Source: Actinomycetes bacterium (GTDB lineage Bacteria; Actinomycetota; Acidimicrobiia; Acidimicrobiales; Palsa-688). Taken from it: a stretch of DNA of 5,750 bases. Positions 1-5,409 of this stretch are shown here, in pieces; position 1 is the first letter of the stretch; each line of letters begins with the position of its first letter. Where the stretch lies: positions 1-5,750 of the forward strand of contig JAJZWW010000228.1 in NCBI GenBank assembly GCA_021846485.1, written 5' to 3'. The translations under genes were made by a program, and so were the position numbers. The notes under the pieces are model-generated. The model ran no database searches and was not told the DNA's origin. It saw only the letters and a program-made list of their open reading frames with translations.

Positions 1-1
1 C

Positions 2-109
2 CGGGTCATCACCATCCGCAACGAGGACCTGCGGGCCCTCGCCCGGGTCTTCGAGCGCGACGAGGCCGACATGCGCCGGCGGCTGCTCGAGCTCGCCATC
101 CTCGTCTGA
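2..109 (+). CDS. 3' end of an unrecognised gene (partial)
   Basis: The frame is open from the left edge and ends at TGA 107-109. It gives a 35-residue tail beginning RVITIRNEDLRALARVFERD and ending LLELAILV. The tail is rich in Arg, Glu, Asp and Leu and reads as two amphipathic helices (about residues 7-19 and 21-33), with codon use like the rest of the window (G/C in nearly every third position). I do not recognise the family; the start and most of the protein probably lie outside the window, although a very small protein is also possible. The stop codon lies inside the 7-bp direct repeat flanking the miniature element at 112-218, so the insertion left the reading frame intact and altered only what follows the gene. 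Confidence 0.6.
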   Translation, partial: RVITIRNEDLRALARVFERDEADMRRRLLELAILV

Positions 110-111
110 GC
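105..111. repeat. Left target-site duplication of the miniature element
   Basis: TCTGAGC, identical to 219-225 and directly abutting the left terminal inverted repeat. It contains the TGA stop codon (107-109) of the upstream gene. The bases just outside differ (104 is G, 218 is T), so the duplication is exactly 7 bp. Confidence 0.7.
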
Positions 112-218
112 AGCTGTCGCAAAACTACCTTCTGGAGGCGGTGACCGGCCGTCCGAAGCAGGTCTTCCTGACAACTCGTGGCGCGTGTCACCGCCTTCAC
201 GCGTGTCTTGCGACAGCT
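112..218. mobile_element. 107-bp MITE-like element with terminal inverted repeats
   Basis: The ends are a perfect 11-bp inverted repeat: AGCTGTCGCAA at 112-122 and its complement TTGCGACAGCT at 208-218. A second pair lies inside: AGGCGGTGAC at 136-145 and its complement at 187-196. A small stem (CAGG 159-162 / CCTG 167-170) lies near the middle, so the single strand can fold almost end to end. The element is flanked by an exact 7-bp direct repeat, TCTGAGC, at 105-111 and 219-225, the expected footprint of a transposase-mediated insertion. It holds no convincing gene and is visibly less GC-rich than its surroundings. It is best read as a non-autonomous miniature element mobilised in trans. I cannot assign the parent insertion-sequence family from the ends. 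It could also act as a 3'-end hairpin for the gene that ends at 109. Confidence 0.75.
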
Positions 219-225
219 TCTGAGC
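219..225. repeat. Right target-site duplication of the miniature element
   Basis: TCTGAGC, the second copy of 105-111, directly abutting the right terminal inverted repeat at 218. With one copy and the element removed, the ancestral site would read straight through the TGA stop into the palindromic sequence at 220-236. Confidence 0.7.
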
Positions 226-239
226 TCAGCTGAGCTGAG
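220..239. repeat. Overlapping palindromes of CTGAG/CTCAG units
   Basis: Four 5-bp units follow one another as CTGAG CTCAG CTGAG CTGAG. This makes two overlapping perfect palindromes: CTGAGCTCAG at 220-229 and AGCTCAGCTGAGCT at 223-236. It lies between the convergent ends of the left-edge gene and the HD-domain gene and could be part of a bidirectional terminator hairpin, although no T-tract follows. It overlaps the right target duplication, so the element inserted at or beside this palindrome. Confidence 0.4.
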
Positions 240-265
240 GGAGGCTCGGGGCGGCGGGCAGCCGC

Positions 266-799
266 TCAGTCGCCGTCAGCGGCCTTGAGCGCCTCCCCCA
301 CCCTCCGCTCGATGCTCCAGCGGGCTGCGGGCAGGTGGTGCTGCTCCGCCCAGGCGGCGGTCAGCGCATCGGCGCCCGCCGCCCGGAGCAGCTCGCCGCC
401 GATGCGGTCGTGGGTCAGATAGGCGCGAGCCCGCACGCTCCAGGGCGATCGGCCGCGGCCGGACACGATCCGCTCCCGGCCGGCCAGCATCGCGGCGAGG
501 GTGACCGCCACCCTCCCGAGGGTGCCGAGACCGGACTCGAGCTTGCCGACGTCGTGCAGCAGCGCAGCCGCCACGACCGCGCGCCCCGGCGGCTCCGCGC
601 CCAGCCTCTCCAGGGCATCCCTCGCCACCCCGACCGCGTGACGGCGGTCCGGTCCAGGCAGCCGGTCCCACAGCTCCCGCTCCCCGGGGAGCAGCCACTC
701 CCTGGCCCAGCGCTCGTCGGCTGCGGGGGGTCCAGCGGGTGACAGCGACCGAGCGAAGCGGGCCGCCAGGTGCCGGAAGGACCCGAGCTCGCGGCGCAC
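266..799 (-). CDS. HD-domain protein (putative metal-dependent phosphohydrolase)
   Basis: A 177-residue protein with the HD-superfamily metal-binding pattern. H54 is in RRHAVGVARDAL, the H82-D83 pair is in LLHDVGK, further histidines are H130 (YLTHDRIGG) and H154-H155, and D175 is in the C-terminal KAADGD. In HD proteins the H...HD...D set binds one or two metal ions and usually supports hydrolysis of a phosphate ester; the substrate here cannot be deduced. No signal peptide is visible, though residues 97-106 are hydrophobic, so a soluble cytoplasmic enzyme is most likely. The protein is little longer than the single HD domain. D175 lies only two residues from the end, so a slightly longer ancestral C terminus is possible. 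The start is a GTG (797-799, minus strand) with no clear Shine-Dalgarno sequence; a TATCCT box 9 bases upstream would suit a near-leaderless mRNA. It is divergent from the transporter gene. Confidence 0.8.
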   Translation of the reverse strand: MRRELGSFRHLAARFARSLSPAGPPAADERWAREWLLPGERELWDRLPGPDRRHAVGVARDALERLGAEPPGRAVVAAALLHDVGKLESGLGTLGRVAVTLAAMLAGRERIVSGRGRSPWSVRARAYLTHDRIGGELLRAAGADALTAAWAEQHHLPAARWSIERRVGEALKAADGD

Positions 800-808
800 C
801 GATGAAGA

Positions 809-814
809 AGGATA
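809..814 (-). promoter_or_regulatory. Possible -10 box (TATCCT) for the HD-domain gene
   Basis: On the minus strand TATCCT ends 9 bases before the GTG start of the HD-domain gene, close enough to give a leaderless or nearly leaderless transcript. This would fit the missing Shine-Dalgarno sequence. No recognisable -35 hexamer lies 16-18 bases upstream, so this is only a candidate. Confidence 0.25.
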
Positions 815-886
815 GCGCCACCCTCCCCCGCGCCGGGACCGCCGCTCGATGCTCGCCGGCGACCCCTGGAGGTCCTACGGTCTGGA

Positions 887-900
887 GGGTGCCCCCACCC
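887..900 (+). repeat. Small G/C hairpin in the leader of the transporter gene
   Basis: GGGTG (887-891) and CACCC (896-900) pair perfectly around a CCCC loop. It lies in the 184-bp gap between the divergent HD-domain and transporter starts, about 84 bases before the preferred ATG. It may shape the transporter leader RNA, or may be a chance product of high GC. Confidence 0.2.
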
Positions 901-983
901 GCCCGACGCCCGATCCCGCCCCGCCTCCCGTCACGGCGGAGCCGGGCGCTCCCCCGCATGCCGGGCGCCCACCGGCCGGGCTG

Positions 984-1922
984 ATGGCGGCGGCGCTCAC
1001 CTTCTTGTTCGCCGTGCTCGCGGCGCTCGCCAACGCGGTCTCCTCGACCCTCCAGCGCAAGGCCAACCGGGAGGAGCCCGACGAGGTCGCCTTCACCCCC
1101 CGCCTGGTCCTCGACCTCCTGCGCCGTCCGGTGTGGTTCGGGGGGCTGCTCGGGGTGATCGCCGGCTTCCTGCTGCAGGCCGCCGCCCTCTCCTACGGCA
1201 ACCTCGCGGTGGTCGAGCCGATCCTCGCCGTCGAGCTGCCATTCACCCTGGCGATGGCCAGCGTCGTCTTCCACCGCCGGCTGCACCGGCGCGAGTGGGC
1301 CTCCGCCGGGCTGATCACCGGCGGGGTCGCGCTGCTCCTCGTCGCCCTGGCCCCGCACGGGGGCAGCAGCGCCCGGGTGCCCCTCGTGACCTGGGGGCTC
1401 GGCCTGGCGGCCACCCTGGGCGCCGTCGGCGTGCTGGTGGCCCGGGCGACCCGCTCGCGCCCCGCCCGGCGTGCCGCCCTGCTCGGGATCGCGACGGGCG
1501 CCATGTTCGGGGTGACCGCGGCGCTCATGACGAGGATGAGCGTCGCCCTCGGCCACGGCCTGGTCGGGGCGCTGACCGTCTGGCAGACCTACGCCATGGT
1601 CGCCGCCGGCGCGGCCGCCATGTTCCTCTTGCAAAACGCCCTGCAGGCCGGGAACCTGGTCGTCGTCCAGCCCGGCCTCACCCTGACCGACCCGGCCGTC
1701 TCGATCATCTGGGGGGTCGTGGTCTTCCACGAGCAGGTCAGCGGGGGCCTCTGGTACCTCGCCGCGGTCGCCGCGGGGATCCTCCTCGCCATCGGGACGG
1801 TCAGCCTGTCGCGCTCGCCGCTCATCCACGGCCCGGGGGACGCCACCGCCCGCGGGGGCGTGCCGGACCCCCCGGAACGCCGGTGCCCGCCGCCCCGGGA
1901 CCGCCCACCCAGCCAGGGCTAG
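984..1922 (+). CDS. DMT/EamA-type membrane transporter
   Basis: A 312-residue integral membrane protein starting at ATG 984. About nine hydrophobic helices are visible: 2-23, 50-70, 73-95, 105-123, 133-153, 164-186, 193-216, 224-248 and 256-275. The two halves are related: ALSYGNLAVVEPILAVELPF (68-87) and ALQAGNLVVVQPGLTLTDPA (219-238) align, each followed by a VVFH turn. This internal duplication is typical of the drug/metabolite transporter superfamily. The substrate is unknown; NIPA-like or multidrug exporters share the fold. The tail from about 283 is Pro/Arg-rich and probably disordered in the cytoplasm. The frame is open back to an ATG at 849, but those 45 extra residues are Pro/Ala/Gly-rich and unlike the family, so the ATG at the first helix is preferred even though its ribosome binding site is weak. 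The gene ends one base from the convergent hpnR gene. Confidence 0.85.
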   Translation: MAAALTFLFAVLAALANAVSSTLQRKANREEPDEVAFTPRLVLDLLRRPVWFGGLLGVIAGFLLQAAALSYGNLAVVEPILAVELPFTLAMASVVFHRRLHRREWASAGLITGGVALLLVALAPHGGSSARVPLVTWGLGLAATLGAVGVLVARATRSRPARRAALLGIATGAMFGVTAALMTRMSVALGHGLVGALTVWQTYAMVAAGAAAMFLLQNALQAGNLVVVQPGLTLTDPAVSIIWGVVVFHEQVSGGLWYLAAVAAGILLAIGTVSLSRSPLIHGPGDATARGGVPDPPERRCPPPRDRPPSQG

Positions 1923-1923
1923 C

Positions 1924-3426
1924 CTAGCGCGAGCTGGCCGCGCGGGGGGCGCCGCGGGCCCGGAACGGGACGTGCACGTACAGCTCCCGCCGGTCGGCGA
2001 CGACGGCCGGCCGCTCGGGCGGTGGGGTCATCGAGTACTCGACCGGACGCTGGTGGTCGGCGAACTGGCGGTCCGCGTTGTAGACCGAGTTGAACTTCCA
2101 CAGCATCTTCAAGAAGTTGGTCCGCCCGTGCAGGGCGTGGCCGGCGGCCACCCGGGCGGTCGCCGCCAGCGCGGCGAAGCCGAGGTGCTTGCGGGCGAGG
2201 ACCGCCTGGGTCTTCACCAGCTCCTCGTAGAAGCGGTGGAGGGGCAGCCGGGTGGGGAGCACCGCGTGCTGGACGTCGAAGAGGCGGTAGTCGAGGGTGG
2301 TGAGGCGGCGGGACTCGGTGAACCACGTCTCGGTCCCCGGGTAAGGGGTCTGCACGGTGATGTTGACGATCTCCGGCACGCTGGACGCCCAGGCACGCAC
2401 GTACTCGAAGCGCTCCACGTCCCAGTCGGGGTCGGCGATGATGTTGATCGCCACCGTGAGCCCGAGCCGGCGAGCGACCTCCAGCGCCTCCAGGTTGACC
2501 TTCGGCGTGCTGCGCTTGCGGAAGGCCTTCAGACCCTCCTCGTCGAGGGCCTCCAGCCCGAGGAACATGTAGTTGAGGCCCATGCGCTTCCAGCGGGCGA
2601 AGACCTCCTGGTTGCGCACGAGCACGTCGGTACGCGTCTCCAGGTAGTACTCCTTGCGGATCCGACGCCGGTCGAGCTGGTCGGCGATCGCGTGGCCGTC
2701 CTCGGCCTTGATGAAGGTGACGTCGTCGACGATGAACACCCCCGGCTCGTCGATGCGCGCCATGTCCTCGGCGACCGCCTCGGGCGACAGCTTGCGGTAG
2801 CTGCGCCCGTAGAAGGTCCACGCGCTGCAGAACGAGCAGTCCCACGGGCATCCCCGGGTCAGCTCGATCGAGGCCGCCGGGTCCATCACCCCGATGAAGT
2901 ACTTGTGGCGCCGGCCGGTGAGGTGGCGGGCCGGGAGGGGATCGTCGAGGCTGGAGAGCAGTTCCGGCGGGGGCCCGTAGCCCTCGGGGGTGACCGCCCC
3001 CGGCACCTCGAGCGCTGCCCGGTCGGGCCACGCCTCGAGCAGCCGGGGAGCGGAGGCCTCTCCCTCGCCCCGCAGGACCACGTCGATCGCCCCCGCCGCG
3101 TGGACGAGGACCTCTCCGGCGACGAAAGAGACGCTGTGGCCGCCGGCGAAGACCAAGCAGCCGGGCGAGGCAGCCTTGACCTGCTTGGCCAGGTCGACCA
3201 CCTCGGGGACGTTGGCCAGGTAGTCGAGGCTGAAGCAGCCGACCGCCTCGGGCCGGAGCTCGCGCAGCTGGCGGTCCAGCTCACGGTGGTCGTAGACCTG
3301 CAGGTCGACGATCCGCACGTCGTGGCCGCGCAGGGACGCGGCGACGCGCTCGAGCCCAAGAGGCTCCAGGCGCAAGAAGATCTCCGAGTACATCAAGGCG
3401 CTCGGGTGGACGAGGAGCACACGCAC
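1924..3426 (-). CDS. hpnR: Hopanoid C-3 methylase, B12-binding radical SAM protein
   Basis: A 500-residue protein with an N-terminal cobalamin-binding-type Rossmann domain (about 1-135; opening VLLVHPSALMYSEIFLRLEP, later FAGGHSVSF) and a radical SAM core from about 180. The cluster motif is TRGCPWDCSFCSAW, with C193, C197 and C200 in the CxxxCxxC pattern that holds the [4Fe-4S] cluster which cleaves S-adenosylmethionine. The opening VHPSALMYSEIFLRLEPLG, the FCSAWTFYGRSYRK stretch and the length match HpnR as I know it. HpnR adds a methyl group at C-3 of bacteriohopanepolyols at the membrane; cobalamin is the presumed methyl carrier. The best start is GTG 3424-3426 or the in-frame GTG two codons on (3418-3420), both behind GGAGAG; the frame is open back to 3486 but those residues lack family features. 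The gene is divergent from the MerR-TetR regulator. An uncharacterised B12 radical SAM paralogue is the main alternative. Confidence 0.88.
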   Translation of the reverse strand: MRVLLVHPSALMYSEIFLRLEPLGLERVAASLRGHDVRIVDLQVYDHRELDRQLRELRPEAVGCFSLDYLANVPEVVDLAKQVKAASPGCLVFAGGHSVSFVAGEVLVHAAGAIDVVLRGEGEASAPRLLEAWPDRAALEVPGAVTPEGYGPPPELLSSLDDPLPARHLTGRRHKYFIGVMDPAASIELTRGCPWDCSFCSAWTFYGRSYRKLSPEAVAEDMARIDEPGVFIVDDVTFIKAEDGHAIADQLDRRRIRKEYYLETRTDVLVRNQEVFARWKRMGLNYMFLGLEALDEEGLKAFRKRSTPKVNLEALEVARRLGLTVAINIIADPDWDVERFEYVRAWASSVPEIVNITVQTPYPGTETWFTESRRLTTLDYRLFDVQHAVLPTRLPLHRFYEELVKTQAVLARKHLGFAALAATARVAAGHALHGRTNFLKMLWKFNSVYNADRQFADHQRPVEYSMTPPPERPAVVADRRELYVHVPFRARGAPRAASSR

Positions 3427-3464
3427 CGACTCTCCGATACCCACGGGAGGCCGCGCCCAACCAA

Positions 3465-3479
3465 CCGGCGAGACGCCGG
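3465..3479. promoter_or_regulatory. Inverted repeat CCGGCG-AGA-CGCCGG in the hpnR/regulator gap
   Basis: Perfect 6-bp arms around a 3-bp centre, 39 bases upstream of the preferred hpnR start and within the probable hpnR promoter region. It could be an operator for a dimeric regulator or a hairpin in the hpnR leader RNA. Its high GC makes a chance origin possible. Confidence 0.3.
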
Positions 3480-3485
3480 CGGGCA

Positions 3486-3511
3486 CCGCCCACGATGTGG
3501 GTGGACCGTCC
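3486..3511. promoter_or_regulatory. Operator-like inverted repeats upstream of the regulator gene
   Basis: CCCAC-GAT-GTGGG (3489-3501) is a perfect 5-bp-arm repeat, extended by two further outer pairs (3486-3487 with 3503-3504) after one mismatch. It partly overlaps a second small repeat, GGAC-C-GTCC (3503-3511). Both sit just upstream of a TACACT box at 3512 and between the divergent hpnR and regulator genes, where an autoregulating protein would be expected to bind. Regulatory function is inferred from position and symmetry only. Confidence 0.35.
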
Positions 3512-3517
3512 TACACT
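3512..3517 (+). promoter_or_regulatory. Possible -10 box (TACACT) for the MerR-TetR regulator
   Basis: TACACT matches TATAAT at 4 of 6 positions, including the key T, A and final T. It lies 68 bases upstream of the ATG at 3586, which would leave a leader of about 60 bases. No good TTGACA-like -35 box is seen at the right spacing; that region is occupied by the inverted repeats, as might be the case for an activated (MerR-like) or weak promoter. Confidence 0.35.
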
Positions 3518-3568
3518 CGGGATCGCGCCCCCGTCCCGCGAAGCCGGCGAGCGCCTCGGACCAGGACC

Positions 3569-3575
3569 GGAAGGA
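3569..3575 (+). promoter_or_regulatory. Ribosome binding site of the regulator gene
   Basis: GGAAGGA, 10 bases before ATG 3586. It decides the start: the frame is open far upstream, but only as antisense of hpnR, and the MerR-like homology begins soon after this ATG. Confidence 0.65.
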
Positions 3576-3585
3576 CCCGACCGCG

Positions 3586-4458
3586 ATGGCCATCCCAGCA
3601 TCCGAGGGGACCGCGCAGCTGTCGCTGTCGGAGGTGGTCGCCCGGACCATGGTGCCCGCCAGCACCGTCCACCACTACCTGCGCGCCGGGCTGATCCCGC
3701 CCCCCAACCGGGAGTCCGCCAACCGCTTCAGCTACGACGAGCGCCACGTCACCGCCCTGCGCTACATCCGGGCGCTCCGGGGCCGCCGCGGACTGCGCCT
3801 GGACGCGATCGCCGAGGAGCTCCCCGACCTCCTCACCCGGGGCGGCGGGGAGCTGGCCGGTACGGAGGCGGAGGAGCGTGACGCCGCTTGCCGGCTCCTC
3901 GACGCGGCGACCGAGGCCTTCCTCACCCGCAGCTTCGCCGAGGTCACCGTCGGCGAGATCGCCGAGGCCGCCCGTGTGGGCAAGGGGAGCGTCTACCGCC
4001 ACTTCTCCTCCAAGGAGGAGATCTTCACCGCTACCGTCGAGCGGCTCCTCGCCCGCACCGCGGTCGACTTCGCAGCCACCGTCGAGCGACTCGGCGGGCC
4101 CGAGGGCGTCGCCACCGCCCCGGAGAAGACCGCTGCGGAGTTCGCCCGGCTGGTGGCGTTCACCATGCCGGTGCTCCTCGAGCTGGGGGCTCGGGCGGCG
4201 AAGGGCCACGAGCCCAGCCAGGAGCTGGCCCGCAGGGTCCTCTCGACCATGGCCGAAGCGGCCGGCCGGCCGCTCACCCCGGGTGCCGACGACCTCGTCG
4301 AGCCGGCCGATCCGATACCGGCGGGGATCGCGGTGATCAAGGAGGCCTTCTCCACGGTGCTCACCTGGGCGGTGGGGCCGGACTGGCCCGAGGACGTGTG
4401 GCCCGACGACCCCGAGCCGGGGGACGCCGGCCCTCCGGCGGGAAGCGAGCAGCGCTAG
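3586..4458 (+). CDS. Hybrid transcriptional regulator: MerR-type HTH fused to TetR domain
   Basis: A 290-residue protein with two DNA-binding modules. Residues 12-65 read as a MerR-type winged helix-turn-helix: LSLSEVVARTMVPASTVHHY, then LRAGLIPPPNRESANRFSYD and HVTALRYIRALR, the normal recognition helix, wing and following helix. Residues 66-95 (RRGLRLDAIAEELPDLL) form a short MerR-like extension, not the long dimerising helix. Residues 99-147 read as a TetR N-terminal domain: AACRLLDAATEAFLTRSFAE, TVGEIAEAARVGKGSVYRHF, then SSKEEIF. Residues 150-265 should form the helical ligand-binding and dimer domain; 266-290 is an acidic Pro/Gly tail. TetR proteins usually repress until a small ligand binds; the ligand here is unknown. 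The gene is divergent from hpnR and lies two genes before hpnC, so hopanoid control and autoregulation are reasonable inferences, not shown. No frameshift or stop lies between the modules. Confidence 0.85.
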   Translation: MAIPASEGTAQLSLSEVVARTMVPASTVHHYLRAGLIPPPNRESANRFSYDERHVTALRYIRALRGRRGLRLDAIAEELPDLLTRGGGELAGTEAEERDAACRLLDAATEAFLTRSFAEVTVGEIAEAARVGKGSVYRHFSSKEEIFTATVERLLARTAVDFAATVERLGGPEGVATAPEKTAAEFARLVAFTMPVLLELGARAAKGHEPSQELARRVLSTMAEAAGRPLTPGADDLVEPADPIPAGIAVIKEAFSTVLTWAVGPDWPEDVWPDDPEPGDAGPPAGSEQR

Positions 4459-4510
4459 GCCGGCGCGAACCCGCCGTCGCCCGACCTTTGGCTCCCCGCT
4501 ACCACACCGA

Positions 4511-4536
4511 CCGGCCGCCGGCACAGCCCGGCCGGG
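4511..4536. terminator. Possible bidirectional terminator hairpin
   Basis: CCGGCC (4511-4516) pairs with GGCCGG (4530-4535); the right arm is also part of the perfect palindrome CCCGGCCGGG (4527-4536). It lies in the 81-bp gap between the convergent ends of the regulator and the MBL hydrolase. No T-tract follows on either strand, so it is not a canonical intrinsic terminator. Confidence 0.3.
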
Positions 4537-4539
4537 CGC

Positions 4540-5250
4540 TCAGGGCCGGGCGAAGGCCGCCAGCCAGTCGGCCTCGGTGGCCGGCCCGTAGACCACGTTG
4601 GTCTCCCGGAGCGCGGCCATCGGCGCGCTCGCCGCCGGCGAGTAGCGGTGCCCGGGGCAGACGACGGTGTCGCCGGGCAGCTCCGCCAGGCGCCGGAGGC
4701 TGCCGTACATCGCCTCGGGGTCGCCGCCGTCCAAGTCCATGCGACCGCACCCTTCGAGGAACAAGGTGTCGCCCGAGATCAGGTGGTGATCGACCAGTAG
4801 GCACTGGCTGCCCCGGGTGTGCCCCGGGGTGTGCAGGAGCGCCACGCCCACCCCGCCGACCTCGACGACGTCGCCGCCGTCGTGGCCCACGAGCGACGAG
4901 GCGGGGACCCCGGTGCCCCGCGCGATCGCCTGGAGCTCGGCGCGCTGCGCGTGCACCGCCACGTCGACGACCTCGAGCAGCTCGGCAATGCCCTGCACGT
5001 GGTGGCCGGCGAGGGTCCCCCCAACGTGGTCGAAGTGGTGGTGGGTGGCCAGCACCCCGACCACGCTCATCTCGTCGCCGCGGAGCGCGTCGAGCAGCTC
5101 GGCCACCGCGTAAGCGGGGTCGACCAGCAACGCCTCGCCGCTGTCCCGGTCACCCAGGGCGTAGGAGAAGTTGACCATCTGGACCGCCACCGGGTCCCCA
5201 GCGGCGAAGTCCCGGCCCGAGAGCAGCTGGCGGAAGTACAACGACGCCAC
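4540..5250 (-). CDS. MBL-fold metallo-hydrolase, glyoxalase II/persulfide dioxygenase-like
   Basis: A 236-residue protein with the full metal-binding set of the metallo-beta-lactamase fold. H70, H72, D74 and H75 are in THHHFDHVGG, H144 is in HTPGHTRGSQ, the bridging D161 is in ISGDTLF, and H201 is in VCPGHRYS. The stretch LFLEGCGRMDLDGGDPEAMY after the aspartate is characteristic of the glyoxalase II/ETHE1-like branch. These are soluble enzymes that hydrolyse thioesters such as S-lactoylglutathione or oxidise low-molecular-weight persulfides; which applies here cannot be told from sequence alone. The length suits a single MBL domain. The start is GTG 5248-5250 with no clear ribosome binding site; TAGCGT (5257-5262) is spaced for a leaderless transcript. 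A TTG three codons on is an alternative. It converges on the regulator gene and diverges from hpnC; a link to hopanoids is only by position. Confidence 0.85.
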   Translation of the reverse strand: MASLYFRQLLSGRDFAAGDPVAVQMVNFSYALGDRDSGEALLVDPAYAVAELLDALRGDEMSVVGVLATHHHFDHVGGTLAGHHVQGIAELLEVVDVAVHAQRAELQAIARGTGVPASSLVGHDGGDVVEVGGVGVALLHTPGHTRGSQCLLVDHHLISGDTLFLEGCGRMDLDGGDPEAMYGSLRRLAELPGDTVVCPGHRYSPAASAPMAALRETNVVYGPATEADWLAAFARP

Positions 5251-5256
5251 CGCCGT

Positions 5257-5262
5257 ACGCTA
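5257..5262 (-). promoter_or_regulatory. Possible -10 box for a leaderless MBL hydrolase transcript
   Basis: On the minus strand TAGCGT fits the actinobacterial TANNNT pattern, and its end is 6 bases from the GTG start. Transcription would begin at or next to the start codon, matching the absent Shine-Dalgarno sequence. No good -35 box is visible. Confidence 0.35.
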
Positions 5263-5301
5263 CCGGAAGCCGGCGGCCTGCTCCGCCCGGGCATCACTCG
5301 G

Positions 5302-5376
5302 CCCGCCCGGCCAGCAGGTCTGCCCGCTCGGCCAGCAGGTCGGCCCGCAGGTCTGCCCGCTCGGCCAGCAGGTCGT
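5302..5376. repeat. 21-bp tandem repeat, three full copies and one shortened
   Basis: Full units lie at 5302-5322, 5323-5343 and 5356-5376, with a 12-bp unit at 5344-5355 that has lost 9 bases from its middle. The shared core is CGGCCAGCAGGTC, and units differ at only a few bases. On the minus strand each unit encodes a leucine-rich heptad (DLLAERA), so the array reads as a short coiled-coil segment. However, the frame that carries it (stop at 5294-5296) has no plausible start except inside the antisense of hpnC. The array ends exactly where the hpnC -35 box begins (TTGACA at 5376-5381). It may be a slippage-prone noncoding repeat, a relic of a coiled-coil gene, or a set of protein-binding sites. 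Confidence 0.7.
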
Positions 5377-5404
5377 TGACAGCGGTCCGCCGAGCGCGTA
5401 CAAA
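5376..5404 (+). promoter_or_regulatory. Sigma-70-type promoter of hpnC
   Basis: A perfect -35 hexamer TTGACA (5376-5381), a 17-bp spacer and TACAAA (5399-5404, 4 of 6 against TATAAT). Predicted transcription start is near 5411, leaving a leader of about 46 bases before the hpnC GTG. This is by far the best promoter in the window. Confidence 0.7.
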
Positions 5405-5409
5405 TGGTG

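Noticed and set aside
9..200. Small minus-strand open frame through the miniature element
   Set aside because: It lies largely within the 107-bp inverted-repeat element and the antisense of the left-edge gene and shows no domain. Proteins annotated from such frames usually reflect repeat copies, not genes.
849..983. Upstream ATG extending the transporter by 45 residues
   Set aside because: The extension is Pro/Ala/Gly-rich, lacks family similarity and would leave only 49 bases for two divergent promoters. ATG 984 sits at the first membrane helix as expected.
276..1829. A 517-codon open frame on the minus strand across the HD-domain and transporter genes
   Set aside because: Its translation is Arg/Gly/Pro/Asp-rich without domains, and it overlaps two genes with recognisable motifs in other frames. 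It is a GC-driven shadow.
1972..3585. Very long open frame on the plus strand across the hpnR gene, continuous with the regulator
   Set aside because: It is the antisense of hpnR, kept open by high GC. Its translation is low-complexity and unlike any family, while the minus strand gives a clear HpnR protein. Only the part from ATG 3586 is a gene.
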